Shown: positions 7,075-15,423 of the stretch, one piece after another
Layout of the letters: the number at the start of each line of letters is the position of its first letter
Position numbering within the stretch: the stretch's first letter is position 1
Assembly: GCF_002204745.1 (NCBI RefSeq)
Contig: NZ_NIRR01000038.1
Span: 1-33,376 of the forward strand
DNA from: Hymenobacter amundsenii
GTDB taxonomy: Bacteria; Bacteroidota; Bacteroidia; Cytophagales; Hymenobacteraceae
DNA length: 33,376 bases
Direction of reading: 5' to 3'
Translations under genes and position numbers: made by a program
The notes under the pieces: generated by a model
What the model saw: only the letters and a program-made list of their open reading frames with translations
The model's database searches: none
Told to the model about the DNA's origin: nothing

Positions 7075-7119
7075 AAAACGGTTCGAGGGCAAACGCGCGC
7101 CGTTGTTGAAAAAAAGATT
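7075..7119 (+). repeat. Dispersed intergenic repeat, copy R5
   Basis: AAAACGGTTCGAGGGCAAAC, then GCGCGCCGTTGTTGAAAAAAA. The usual GGAGCGTTT tail is replaced by the start of the hairpin at 7116-7147. Confidence 0.75.
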
Positions 7120-7147
7120 GACCGTGGCTATTTTTAGCCCGTCAATC
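7116..7147 (+). terminator. Hairpin fused to the end of R5
   Basis: GATTGAC pairs with GTCAATC, with an inner stem GGCTA/TAGCC and a TTTT loop. The stem is 12 bp in all with a small internal bulge. It lies between the minus gene starting at 6997 and the small plus-strand gene at 7218. Confidence 0.5.
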
Positions 7148-7217
7148 CGTTTGGTTGGCCCCGGAGCCGCTTAGCCAGCTAGGTGGCGTGGCGTAAATCC
7201 TTTCCTTTCTTCTTCCC

Positions 7218-7349
7218 ATGAACCTCCTAATACACTTGCTGCACGGCACCAGCACACCAGTCAAAGGAGTACTGGCAGTAGCGGCCGGCTACTTCATTTT
7301 TAGTGCGGGCAAATGCGTCGGCGAGTTCCTCTACTTCGTGTCTCTTTAA
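7218..7349 (+). CDS. 43-aa small hydrophobic protein
   Basis: ATG 7218 opens a 43-codon frame ending TAA at 7347-7349: MNLLIHLLHGTSTPVKGVLA, then VAAGYFIFSAGKCVGEFLYF, then VSL. The middle is a plausible single membrane helix (about residues 16-31), and the protein is free of the arginine-rich composition that marks shadow frames in this GC-rich DNA. No family is known to me. The gene lies alone between repeats R5 and R6, which fits the one-gene-per-interval pattern. A longer minus-strand frame covering 7227-7430 looks less protein-like. The call rests on composition and position only. Confidence 0.45.
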   Translation: MNLLIHLLHGTSTPVKGVLAVAAGYFIFSAGKCVGEFLYFVSL

Positions 7350-7571
7350 GCACCCCCGGGGCTCCCGGTCTGCCCCACTTAGAGTGGTTTTTGCACGCGT
7401 TGACGAGCCATGCGGTGTGCGTTCAGCCAAACGAACGGTCCGAAAAGCAAAACGAGGGTTAAAGCCTGCTTACTTGGTCTTTTCCCGCTGTGCTATCTAT
7501 TCTCTTCTTTTCCCAAGGCCCAAATAGTACGGCGGGGCAATGCCTGAAAAACCTACTGTTTCGGGGGGCAG
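7350..7571. other. Intergenic stretch with R6
   Basis: I see no convincing gene here. It contains repeat copy R6 and about 100 bp of unassigned sequence before the stop of the minus-strand beta-barrel gene. Confidence 0.5.
7434..7465 (+). repeat. Dispersed intergenic repeat, copy R6 (short variant)
   Basis: GAACGGTCCGAAAAGCAAAACGAGGG. It has the 5' block but lacks the middle. The same truncated form (CGGTCCGAAA…AACGAGGG) occurs in R10, so this is a shared deletion variant. Confidence 0.7.
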
Positions 7572-8102
7572 CTAAAGAATAAAATCCAGTGTGAGAGCAG
7601 GAAAAACCCTGACCTGGCGGTCGATTACTTTCATGTCGCCTGCCTGGTATCCAGCTCGAAATCCGTTGACTACAAAAATGTTGAGCCCAGTGCGAAAACG
7701 GTCAGTGAACCGGAGGTTGGTGCCGAAGCCCGCCCCAAAGTTCAAGTCGTTTACCTCACCGCTGCCTCCGGCTAGTGCCCAATGATAATTCGTGTACACG
7801 GCGCCAACGCCCACCACCGGTTCTACCAATTTGAAGTTGGTGGGTAAGGAGTAGGTTAAGAGCCCGATACCGGCGCGGCTGTACTCGGCTGCTCGTTCAT
7901 AGCCAAATTGATGAACCCCGGCCAGCTTCACGCCCCAGCGCTGAGTAAAGCGGTAATCTGCCTGAATACCCAGGGCGTTGTAAGTGCCCAACACCCCAAC
8001 AGAGAACTTGCGCACAGGGTACGCCGCAAGGGAAGGGGCTGCTTCTTGACCAAGTGCTGGTAGGGCAGCCAAACCAAAAAGAATTGATAAGGTGGTTCTC
8101 AT
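7572..8102 (-). CDS. Outer-membrane beta-barrel protein
   Basis: A 176-aa protein from ATG 8102 (MRTTLSILFGLAALPALGQE), a clear signal peptide with cleavage near ALG-QE. The body alternates aromatic and small residues in strand-like runs (FSVGVLGTYNALGIQADYRF, GAGFGTNLRFTDRFRTGLNI) and ends in the hydrophobic strand VFPALTLDFIL, as expected for a small Bacteroidota beta-barrel. The start at 8171 is rejected because it would precede the signal peptide. The specific family is not clear. The gene follows the DUF5694 gene in the same direction with a 142-bp gap. Confidence 0.75.
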   Translation of the reverse strand: MRTTLSILFGLAALPALGQEAAPSLAAYPVRKFSVGVLGTYNALGIQADYRFTQRWGVKLAGVHQFGYERAAEYSRAGIGLLTYSLPTNFKLVEPVVGVGAVYTNYHWALAGGSGEVNDLNFGAGFGTNLRFTDRFRTGLNIFVVNGFRAGYQAGDMKVIDRQVRVFPALTLDFIL

Positions 8103-8244
8103 TAAAAGGGAATAGTACGAAGGCAAACAAGGTACGGTCCAGGTGCTAGACGGCCGCTCACCGCACGCCAATAGTTGCTGCTACTGGGAGAATCGGTTCA
8201 CCGTAACGGTAATTTTCCAAGCATCATGTTACTCAAGGTTGCTC

Positions 8245-9483
8245 CTAGTCGGGACAGCCCGCCGGCTTGGCTTCGAGCAGGGCTGGAACCGATACGAGTT
8301 CCACATCCGTGAATGTGCGCAGGTAGGCTTCGAGAAAGGGTTTGTGCCCGGCGCCGACAATCAACAGGGCCCGTTCCCCTGGCCGGGAAGCGGTCGCTTC
8401 CCGGATGGCGACGGCCATGCGCAGGTTCTGCGCCTCCCAGGCCGCGACCCGTTGCCGCCCTACCCGTCCCATTTTCTCGCTTCTGAGCATCGAGAGCCAT
8501 TGCGCATCGGCATCCAACTCCCCAAAGCGGGGCGAGTTTTTCCACTTCAGGATGGGCAGCACGTCGGCGGCGGTGGCCATCTGCCGCGCTTCTTCCGGCA
8601 CAGCCTGGAAAGCCGGCGTGTTGTGATTAAATAATGCCACTTGGCCGGGTTCCGCCGTGACGGCGGCCTTGAAGGCTGGGAAGTCCGGTTGGGTCACGTC
8701 GCTGAGATGGTCTCCGGCTCCGTACACCCGCTCCAAGCCCAGGTCGGCGGCCAGCCGGGCGGCCATGGAGGACATTTCGTTGCGCAGGCTGGCCCAGCGA
8801 GTGACCTGTTTGGCTAACGCCGGAGAAATGCCATCGGCCCCGATGCGCTCGTCCACTGGCAAGCGCAGCCACTGCACGGCGGCCGACAACGGTTCAGCCG
8901 CCGCGACGAATAAGCCCGCTAGGCGGCGCCGCTGGGCGGGGGACAAGTCGCCTTTTTGGCTTAGTTCGTTGGCCTGAACGAGCGCCTGCGCCGCCGTCAG
9001 GTGCAGGTCAGCCTGAGCGGCCTGGGCCATCTGCAAGGTCGGGCCGGCATACTTGCCCGCGTCACCATGATAGGCCGCATACGCTTCGAGGCCCATGACC
9101 TGCTCTCCGGAGAGGGCCTCCGTCAGAATAAGGTCCGGCTTATAGCCGCGCAGGCGGCAAAGCACGGGTTCGAGCCAGGCGACCTGAAACGAAGCGGGAG
9201 CGGTGTCGAGGTGGTCAAGGCCAAAAATCATGATCTGGGTCGGCGCTAGGGCGAGCTTTTGCTTGGCCACCGCCGGGTCGAAGGCCGGGGACTGGGTGGT
9301 GGTGGGTAGCCGTTGAGTTGCCGCAGAGCCTGGTGAGGAGACCGTGCAGGCCGACAGGGTTACCAACAGACCAACAAGCAGTGTTCCCACGAGCGCTGGT
9401 GCCCCGAATAGCGGCCAGCGTAAAGGGGTGTTTGAGCCGAATAATGGCCGAGAAACGCGATTTTTAGCAAAGAGAGTCATCAA
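8245..9483 (-). CDS. DUF5694 (TraB/GumN-like) lipoprotein
   Basis: A 412-aa protein. An N-terminal basic region and hydrophobic helix end in the lipobox LSAC (about residue 46), so it is probably a lipoprotein. The domain starts with APTQIMIFGLDHLDT and ends with ALLIVGAGHKPFLEAYL, the paired motifs typical of DUF5694 and reminiscent of the GxxH motifs in TraB/GumN proteins, thought to be metal-dependent proteases. Catalysis is not shown. TAGACTTG, one mismatch from the TAnnTTTG promoter consensus, lies 5 nt before the ATG on the minus strand. The beta-barrel gene downstream may share its transcript. The family call is good; the function is uncertain. Confidence 0.8.
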   Translation of the reverse strand: MMTLFAKNRVSRPLFGSNTPLRWPLFGAPALVGTLLVGLLVTLSACTVSSPGSAATQRLPTTTQSPAFDPAVAKQKLALAPTQIMIFGLDHLDTAPASFQVAWLEPVLCRLRGYKPDLILTEALSGEQVMGLEAYAAYHGDAGKYAGPTLQMAQAAQADLHLTAAQALVQANELSQKGDLSPAQRRRLAGLFVAAAEPLSAAVQWLRLPVDERIGADGISPALAKQVTRWASLRNEMSSMAARLAADLGLERVYGAGDHLSDVTQPDFPAFKAAVTAEPGQVALFNHNTPAFQAVPEEARQMATAADVLPILKWKNSPRFGELDADAQWLSMLRSEKMGRVGRQRVAAWEAQNLRMAVAIREATASRPGERALLIVGAGHKPFLEAYLRTFTDVELVSVPALLEAKPAGCPD

Positions 9484-9856
9484 CGCAAGTCTAATTCAGC
9501 TTCAGCCAGACGGCCACGAATCCCCATCTGCATTCTAAGAGAGAGGAGGGGGACGCAATTTGCACCCAAACATGGAGCCGGTTGGGAATCGCCGACTTAC
9601 AACGGTTATCTGAGCCACCTTTTGTTTAGTGAAACGGTCCGAAGCTAAACGCTCTCTGGTTGAAAAAAGGAGGGTATTTTTACCATCTATCTCTTTTGAC
9701 AAAACGGCTGTGTTCGGCTCGTTTCATGTACTCTGTGACTACCTTGTTCGCAACACTTTTTGGGGCCAGATGGGGCTTGCCAAGCGCTTGCAGGCAAGGC
9801 TCGTTCATTCTTGCGGCTCGTTCCTAACTATTCTCTACCATTCCGCTGATTCCTGT
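9484..9856. other. Divergent intergenic region with R7
   Basis: 373 bp between divergent genes. The plus frame is open from 9629, but its residues before 9857 are not protein-like and begin within repeat R7. I see no RNA gene. Promoters for both neighbours presumably lie here. Confidence 0.5.
9631..9680 (+). repeat. Dispersed intergenic repeat, copy R7
   Basis: GAAACGGTCCGAAGCTAAAC, then GCTCTCTGGTTGAAAAAAGG and AGGGTATTTTT. It is a full-length copy with a T-rich end. It sits between two divergently transcribed genes. Confidence 0.85.
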
Positions 9857-10942
9857 ATGAAGCCCGTAATCCAATTTGCCTTTTCCTGCTTATTGCTGCT
9901 GGGCAGTAGCTGGCCCGCTTCGGCCCAACGCATTGAGGACGGGCCGCTACAAGCCTACTGGACGTTAATTGAGCCCCTCAAACGAGGCGATTCCCTGCGG
10001 GTAGCGGACTGGCGGCAATTTCTCGCCCTCGAGGGCAACGACGCTTACATCAAAAACCAAGGCTTCGGGCCCAAGTACCTGGCCAACCTGCGGCGGGCCG
10101 TGGAGGTCGTCTACCAGCCGCAGCAAGCCGAGCTGCTGCAGGAGCGGCTCCGGGACCCCGTCAAGAACTGGCTCACGTACAAAGTGCACCAATATAAGGC
10201 ACACGAACCAGCCCTCAAAGCGTACCAAGCCCAACTCAAGCAGCCCGCGTATCTGGAGACCGTGTACCGGGCGGCCTGGGCGTGGCTGCCCAAGCGCTTG
10301 CACCAACGGGACCCGGCGGCCACCATCTACCTGCTGGGCATTGAGAACGACGCCATCGCCGGCAACCACCTCTTGATATTGACCTTGTGGGCCGCTTACA
10401 ACCAGGACCGGCTCTTGTCAGGTTCGCTCATTGGGCACGAACTGCACCACCAGCTGCGCCAGCCCGTGGCATTCCACAACGTGGCCGACCCCGACAAAGG
10501 CCTCCTGTACGTGCTCAACGGCGTGCTCAACGAAGGCAGCGCTGACCTAATCGATAAACCCGTGGCCCTGCGTCACGAATCCGACTTGCCCATGGAGTTT
10601 CAGCGCTCGGAGTTCCTGCTCGACCAAGCCGACAGCATCGTCCAGGTGCTCGATCAACGCCTCGCGGCCATGGCCCGCAGCAACGGCACCGATGCCCAAC
10701 CCGAAAAGTACTACCGCACCTTAATCCGACAGACCAGCGGGCACTGTCCGGGGTATTATATGGCCGATATTATTGTGCGCAACGGGCTACGCCGTTCCTT
10801 GCTCCGGCAAATACAGAATCCGTTCGCGTTTATTTACCTCTACAACCAAGCCGCCCGCCGAGATGCGGCTAAGCCCCACGTACTTTCCGAGGCGGCCATT
10901 GAACAGGTTCGTCGGCTAGAGAAAAAATACTGGCCCGGGTGA
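9857..10942 (+). CDS. DUF5700-like putative zinc protease, exported
   Basis: A 361-aa protein from ATG 9857, whose first 25 residues form a signal peptide (MKPVIQFAFSCLLLLGSS…ASAQ). It carries HELHH at residues 194-198 and a downstream NEGSADLID with Glu 226, the HExxH…E arrangement of gluzincin-type zinc peptidases. A conserved-looking GHCPGYYMADIIVRNG follows near residue 295. The layout fits DUF5700, annotated as putative Zn-dependent protease. The site of action would be the periplasm or cell surface. It is a single-gene unit between R7 and R8. The family name is from memory; the metal site is directly visible. Confidence 0.8.
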   Translation: MKPVIQFAFSCLLLLGSSWPASAQRIEDGPLQAYWTLIEPLKRGDSLRVADWRQFLALEGNDAYIKNQGFGPKYLANLRRAVEVVYQPQQAELLQERLRDPVKNWLTYKVHQYKAHEPALKAYQAQLKQPAYLETVYRAAWAWLPKRLHQRDPAATIYLLGIENDAIAGNHLLILTLWAAYNQDRLLSGSLIGHELHHQLRQPVAFHNVADPDKGLLYVLNGVLNEGSADLIDKPVALRHESDLPMEFQRSEFLLDQADSIVQVLDQRLAAMARSNGTDAQPEKYYRTLIRQTSGHCPGYYMADIIVRNGLRRSLLRQIQNPFAFIYLYNQAARRDAAKPHVLSEAAIEQVRRLEKKYWPG

Positions 10943-10990
10943 TAGGGGGTTACGTTGTAGAAGTCTTTCTGAGCGTACTTCAGTTCAGCA

Positions 10991-11040
10991 AAACGGTCGG
11001 AAGGTAAACGTGGCTATTCAGTTATATGAGCCTCACGCTT
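10991..11040 (+). repeat. Dispersed intergenic repeat, copy R8 (GTGGC variant)
   Basis: AAACGGTCGGAAGGTAAACG, then TGGCTATTCAGTTATATGAG and CCTCACGCTT. CGTGGC (11009-11014) can pair with GCC..CACG (11030-11037) with a two-base bulge, so this subfamily keeps a hairpin despite different arms. It lies between converging genes. Confidence 0.85.
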
Positions 11041-11132
11041 CCATTTTTTGGGGCACCGTGAGCAAGTGGCAATCAACACCAGTCCCGCCACTGGAAATCA
11101 CGAGAGCGTACACCCCAAGTACTTAAACCTAG

Positions 11133-11834
11133 CTACAGTCTGCCGTAGAAGGCACTTCGATAGGCATCCCCGACGGGAATTACTCGGGCATCACTGCCGG
11201 CGACCTGGATGAGGATGCGGCTGCGCTCCACGGTGTGGATGTGGGCCAGCGACACGATGTACGACTTGTGCACGCGCACAAACGTTGATGCCGGCAGGCT
11301 CGCCTCCAGGCTGTTGAGCGTTTGCCGGGCAATAATCTTCTCCGTCGCCGTGTGAATCACGACGTAGTTCTGCAAGCCTTCCAGGTAGCGCACCTCTGCC
11401 AAATCGACCCGCTGCATCCGGTGTTCGGTTTTGACAAACAGGTAGGGACGGGGCGCTTCGGCCGCCGCCGGGCGCAGCCGCCGGTGCGCCTTTTGCACGG
11501 CTTGGTAGAACCGCTCGAAGGAAATGGGCTTGAGCAGGTAGTCCACCACGTCGTGCTCGAACCCGTGGAGCGCGTAATCGGCGTAGGCGGTCGTCAGCAC
11601 TACCTGCGCCCGTCGGTCCAGGGCCTGCAGAAACTGCAAGCCGGTGAGCTGCGGCATCTGAATGTCGAGAAAAATCAGCTCGACGCGCCGTTCCCCGACC
11701 CAGTTCAGGGCCTCCACCGGATTTTCGCTGCGGCCCGCCAGCTGCAGCGCCGGCACCTGGGCCACGTAGTCGGTCAGCAGGTCGAGGGCCAACGGTTTGT
11801 CGTCCACCAGCAGGCACGGAATCGGGTCGGTCAT
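11133..11834 (-). CDS. LytTR-family response regulator
   Basis: A 233-aa protein. Residues 4-118 are a receiver domain with the acidic pair DD at 11-12, phospho-acceptor Asp57 in LIFLDIQMP, the TTAYADYAL switch segment and K in YLLKPISFERF. Residues about 130-233 are a LytTR DNA-binding domain (VRYLEGLQNYVVIHT, FVRVHKSYIVSL). It should bind promoter DNA when phosphorylated by the kinase encoded just upstream. Its start overlaps the kinase stop by 4 bp (ATGA), so the two are translationally coupled. Targets are not known; the neighbouring hydrolase and beta-barrel genes are candidates by position only. Confidence 0.93.
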   Translation of the reverse strand: MTDPIPCLLVDDKPLALDLLTDYVAQVPALQLAGRSENPVEALNWVGERRVELIFLDIQMPQLTGLQFLQALDRRAQVVLTTAYADYALHGFEHDVVDYLLKPISFERFYQAVQKAHRRLRPAAAEAPRPYLFVKTEHRMQRVDLAEVRYLEGLQNYVVIHTATEKIIARQTLNSLEASLPASTFVRVHKSYIVSLAHIHTVERSRILIQVAGSDARVIPVGDAYRSAFYGRL

Positions 11835-12937
11835 AAGTCGAGGTGGAGGGTTACTTGGAAATCAGCGGGCGATTCGGTCACGGTCAGCGTGTGCCGGGCG
11901 GGGTAGAGCAGCGCCAGCCGCCGCCGCACGTTGGGCAGCCCGATGCCCCCCAGCTGGTCTTTCTGCTGGGCCTGCTTGGCGTTGTGCAGGCAAAAATCCA
12001 GGGCTGTCGCCGTCAGGTCGAGGTGGAGCGTAACGGGCCGTGCGGCGTCGCTCAGCACCCCGTGCTTGAACGCGTTTTCCACGAACGAGACCAGCAGCAG
12101 CGGGGCGATGGTTTGCCCGTTGAGCGTGCCCCGCACCTGGTAGTCAAGGTGCAGGTTGCCCTTGGCGCCGAGGCGTTGCAGCTCCATCAACCCGTCCAGG
12201 TAGTCCAACTCCCGGCTCAGCGGCACCCGGTCGTGGCGGGCTTCGTGCAGCATGTAGCGCAACAATTCGGAGAGCTTGAGCAAGGCCCCCGGCGCGGCAT
12301 CCGACTTCTGGTACACCAGCGCGTAAACGTCGTTAATGGTGTTGAAGAGAAAGTGCGGGTTCAGCTGCGAGCGCAGAAAGGTCAGCTCGGCGCTGGTATT
12401 GGCTTGCTGGGTTTCGCGCCGCCGCTGTTCCGCCAGTAAATGATGCCGGACAAAGGCGTACAGCACCCCGTAGAGCACGTAGTCGAAGTAATACCGGACG
12501 CTGTTCTCCACGTACCACTGCGCCGTGAAGGCGGTGTTCTGGCCGTAGTTGTCGAAGCCGAGCAGGGGTTTAAACACGTGAAATTCGAGCCCGTACCGTA
12601 CGCCGGTGATGAGTAGCAGGGCCAGCAGCAGCCCACCCGCCATCCAACTCAGGGGCCGCCAGCCCCACGCTCGCGTCAGCAACGGCCGGGCGACCAGCCA
12701 GGCCGACGCGTAGAATGCCGTCGCAGTGATGAGCAGGTACCCCAGTCCCAGCAGCCAGTACGTGAGCACCGCCGTTTTGGGAACCGGGTGGGATGGCGCG
12801 TCCAGCGTGGCCACCACGTTTTTGACGAGCAGCAACGCCCAGACCAACAGGTGAACAGGCCATTCCGGAAAGAGGCGCGGCCGGCCAGCCATCATGGATT
12901 CGTTGAGGGAGCGGTGGGGTATTACTGGCTCAGGCAC
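11831..12937 (-). CDS. LytS/YehU-type sensor histidine kinase
   Basis: A 368-aa protein; shorter starts at 12895 or 12892 are possible. Four hydrophobic helices occupy about residues 27-43, 57-84, 97-116 and 150-166. They are followed by a short coiled segment and the His_kinase domain with QLNPHFLFNTIND (His195 likely phosphorylated). The ATP-binding region has LVSFVENAFKHG and GGIGLPNVRRRLALLY. It is a membrane sensor of the class that pairs with LytTR regulators; the signal is unknown and there is no separate sensor domain. It is encoded immediately before its regulator with a 4-bp overlap. Confidence 0.92.
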   Translation of the reverse strand: MPEPVIPHRSLNESMMAGRPRLFPEWPVHLLVWALLLVKNVVATLDAPSHPVPKTAVLTYWLLGLGYLLITATAFYASAWLVARPLLTRAWGWRPLSWMAGGLLLALLLITGVRYGLEFHVFKPLLGFDNYGQNTAFTAQWYVENSVRYYFDYVLYGVLYAFVRHHLLAEQRRRETQQANTSAELTFLRSQLNPHFLFNTINDVYALVYQKSDAAPGALLKLSELLRYMLHEARHDRVPLSRELDYLDGLMELQRLGAKGNLHLDYQVRGTLNGQTIAPLLLVSFVENAFKHGVLSDAARPVTLHLDLTATALDFCLHNAKQAQQKDQLGGIGLPNVRRRLALLYPARHTLTVTESPADFQVTLHLDL

Positions 12938-13146
12938 GTGAGGATTTTAGGAAAGAACTACTCAAAATTCGGGTGGGTACGCCGGCCGCTGGACTTCGCC
13001 GCGATTACGCCGGCAATGTCGCTCGCGTAGGGGAAATCACCGACGGTTTTTTAAACTCAACTCATCGACCTCTTGCCAATGGGGCCAGAAGTCAGACAAG
13101 ATATGGCGCAGCCGTTAGGGGCCGCGCCGCGCTCACCGTGGGACAA
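12938..13146. other. Intergenic region upstream of the lytS-type gene
   Basis: About 209 bp between the kinase start and the stop of the minus-strand hydrolase. I see no gene, dispersed repeat or strong hairpin. The kinase promoter should be here, but no clear TAnnTTTG element stands out. Confidence 0.4.
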
Positions 13147-14351
13147 TCACCGCTTGCCCGGTTTTGCGGCGGCACTCCGCAGCGCCTGCTGCAGCAGCGC
13201 GAGCCCCTCTGGGCCGTACAAAAAGCTGTGGCCTCCTTTGTCTTTGGGCACGGTCTGAAGAATCCAATTAGGCCGGCCGGCGCGGTTGGCGTCGTAGGCG
13301 GCGCGCACGGCGGCGTAAGCATAGATGTCGTCGTCCTGGGCACTTAGCATCAACACGGGCTTGGTTTTGCCGAGCGGGCCATAGCTTGACTGGGCCAGTA
13401 GCAGTTTAGGGGCAGGTGCCAGGGCCACGTAGCGGCTGAAGGGCGCGGCCGGCTGCGCGGCAAACCAGAGGACCGCCGAGCCGCCGTTGCTCATGCCCAC
13501 GAGCGTGGTACGAGCCGGGTCGGTGCGGTAGCGGGCGCGCACGGCCGTGACGATGCGCAGCACCTGGGCAAAAGCGGCCGGCTGCTCCACCCAGCCAAAG
13601 CTCGTCCGACCGAACGGATACACCACCAGCGCATTGGCCGGCGCGGCGGCAAAAATAGGCTCCGGCGTGACCGCGTCGGGGTTGGTGTGCTGGAACTGCG
13701 GCGTGCTGATCACCCCGCCGTGCAGAAATACCACCACCGGCGCCGGGCGGGCGGGGTCGTAGCCGGCGGGCACCCGCACCAGGTAGGGCACCCGCACCGT
13801 GTCGCCGGGCACGTGACTGAAATAGAGCGCGAAGCCAGCCGGCGCCGGGGCCACGCGGCCCCGCCTGCGGTCGCGCTCGACGGCAACACCAGGGCCCGGG
13901 CCTGCGTTTCGCTCAGCCAACGGGCGCGGCGCGTCTTTTCGGCCACGGCCTGCTCGGCGATGGCGCCGCGCATGGCCGCGAGCCAGCGCGCCCAGGCAGG
14001 CTCGTTGGCCCGCAGGGAAGCCAGGCCCGGGTCGGCCGCGATGTTGTCGAGGTCGCCGGCCTGCATGGGCAGCGGCCGGCGGCGGCTGAGCTGGCCCAGC
14101 CAGCGCCAGGCCAACGGCTGCTGGGCGGGGCACTGCGCGGCCGACAGGGCCGCCGCAAACAATTCAAACGGCGACGCCTGGGCGGAGTCCGGCGCGAACG
14201 CCCGCTCAAAAAGGGCAGTGGCGTCGCAAAATTTCTGGGCCTGCATGGCGGCGCCCGTTTCCTCCATCCGCTTGGCGTATTCGGCGGCGCCCTGACTACG
14301 GGCAGGGAAGGAGAACAGGGCGGACAGAACGAGTAACAACAGGATTTTCAT
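13147..14351 (-). pseudogene. Frameshifted secreted alpha/beta hydrolase
   Basis: The 5' part starts at ATG 14351 with a signal peptide (MKILLLLVLSALFSFPARSQ) and a helical region to about residue 160. The 3' part, in another frame, is a plain alpha/beta hydrolase of the depolymerase/esterase type: VPYLVRVPAGYDPARPAPVV, then FLHGG, the nucleophile elbow GMSNGG, an Asp in LSAQDDDIYAY and His in KGGHSF. The shift lies around 13841-13865, where G4 and C4 runs occur; one extra base there would restore a protein of about 400 aa. The catalytic triad is intact in the 3' part. It is transcribed in the same direction as the two-component pair downstream. True decay and an assembly indel are both possible. 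Confidence 0.78.
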
Positions 14352-14600
14352 GAGAGGGGGCGCTCGTGATTGAGTGGACTCTGGTGAGTCGTTTGATGGA
14401 TTGAACACCCGAAGCAAGCCGCCCTTCCCTCTTTCGCCATCTTCTAAGTGACCACTCTCCCTTTTTCGTTGACCAACGCCCCATTCGCTGAGAGGCTGGG
14501 GCGCACAATCGCAACCAGCGTTTCGGAACGTTTCATTCGGTTGGCAAGCCATCTATTCCTGTAACTTTCCCAGGCCGTCACCTACCGGCTACCTGCCCCA
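14352..14600. other. Divergent intergenic region
   Basis: 249 bp between the hydrolase (minus) and the beta-barrel gene (plus). It holds a putative promoter for the latter (14541-14569). No other feature was seen. Confidence 0.4.
14541..14569 (+). promoter_or_regulatory. Putative Bacteroidota-type promoter
   Basis: TTG at 14541-14543 and TAACTTTC at 14562-14569 (7 of 8 positions of TAnnTTTG) are separated by 18 nt, close to the expected -33/-7 spacing. The predicted start site lies about 25 nt before the GTG start at 14601. Confidence 0.4.
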
Positions 14601-15344
14601 GTGCTGAAGACCCCCTTTTTCCCCTTGGGCCTGGCCGTTCTTTTGGGGTGGCACGTGCCTTCCGCCACGGCCCAGCAGATCAAATACGGCGTGTCCGCTG
14701 GGCTGGTGCGCAGCTTCGTCTACCCGCAGGGCTTCTCGACCAAACCGCAATACGACTACGTGCGTGCCGAGGGGCAGTGGGGGTACCAGGTAGGGGCCCA
14801 CGCCGAGCACGCGCTGGGCCCGAAAACAGCGGTGGACGCGGGGCTGCGATTCCTGTCCACCGCGACCCGCTATGACCTGTTTGCGGTCGTGCCGACGGCC
14901 TTTCAAGTCACGTATATGTGGCGGGCCGCGCGGCAGCACTATCGATTCTCCACCGGCCTCACGCAAGTGCTGGCGGCGCGGGGCACCAAGGAGCTGCGCG
15001 TGTTCGGGGGCTTGGCGACCGGCCTGGAAGTGCAGCAACTGCAGTACGAAGGCACAGCGTTTTCCATGTACAACCTACAGGCCAACGACCTATCCGTAAC
15101 CTTTGATTACCAGGAGCCGGAGCGGGCATGGGTCGCTGGTCTAGAAGCGGGCGCAGGCCTGCGCCTGTACCACGGGGTCGACCTGAACCTGCGCTATACC
15201 TACAACTTCACGCCCACCGCTCCCATCGCCTACACCTCGGCCATTGCCTACACGGGCGCGGCGGGCAGTCCGCGCAACACCACCGGCGTGGTCCGGGGAC
15301 GGCCAACCTTCGCCGCAGCCGAGCTGGTGATTTGGTTTAATTAA
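14601..15344 (+). CDS. Outer-membrane beta-barrel protein (PorT-like)
   Basis: A 247-aa protein starting at GTG 14601; no better in-frame ATG lies upstream. Residues 1-25 are a signal peptide ending SATAQ. The mature part has alternating strand patterns (IKYGVSAGLVRSFVYPQGF, YQVGAHAEHALG, AGAGLRLYHGVDLNLRYTYN) and ends with the aromatic strand FAAAELVIWFN, a typical barrel C-terminus. Its strand pattern resembles the outer-membrane beta-barrel/PorT-like families of Bacteroidota. The stop TAA (15342-15344) forms the first bases of repeat R9. Confidence 0.75.
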   Translation: MLKTPFFPLGLAVLLGWHVPSATAQQIKYGVSAGLVRSFVYPQGFSTKPQYDYVRAEGQWGYQVGAHAEHALGPKTAVDAGLRFLSTATRYDLFAVVPTAFQVTYMWRAARQHYRFSTGLTQVLAARGTKELRVFGGLATGLEVQQLQYEGTAFSMYNLQANDLSVTFDYQEPERAWVAGLEAGAGLRLYHGVDLNLRYTYNFTPTAPIAYTSAIAYTGAAGSPRNTTGVVRGRPTFAAAELVIWFN

Positions 15345-15370
15345 ACGGTCCGAACCTCAGAAGCGACGGA
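15342..15370 (+). repeat. Dispersed intergenic repeat, copy R9 (5' part only)
   Basis: TAAACGGTCCGAACCTCAGA followed by AGCGACGG. Only the 5' block is well kept. The gene's stop codon is its first triplet. Confidence 0.7.
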
Positions 15371-15423
15371 TCTGATGGACTGGAAGCGTAATGGCACCCG
15401 GTTGGACTTCTGACCGGCTACCG

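Noticed and set aside
7227..7430. 67-aa minus-strand frame
   Set aside because: Composition is shadow-like and it lies antisense to the more plausible 43-aa plus-strand protein.
9629..9856. N-terminal extension of the DUF5700-like gene
   Set aside because: It starts inside repeat R7 and would bury the signal peptide that begins at 9857.
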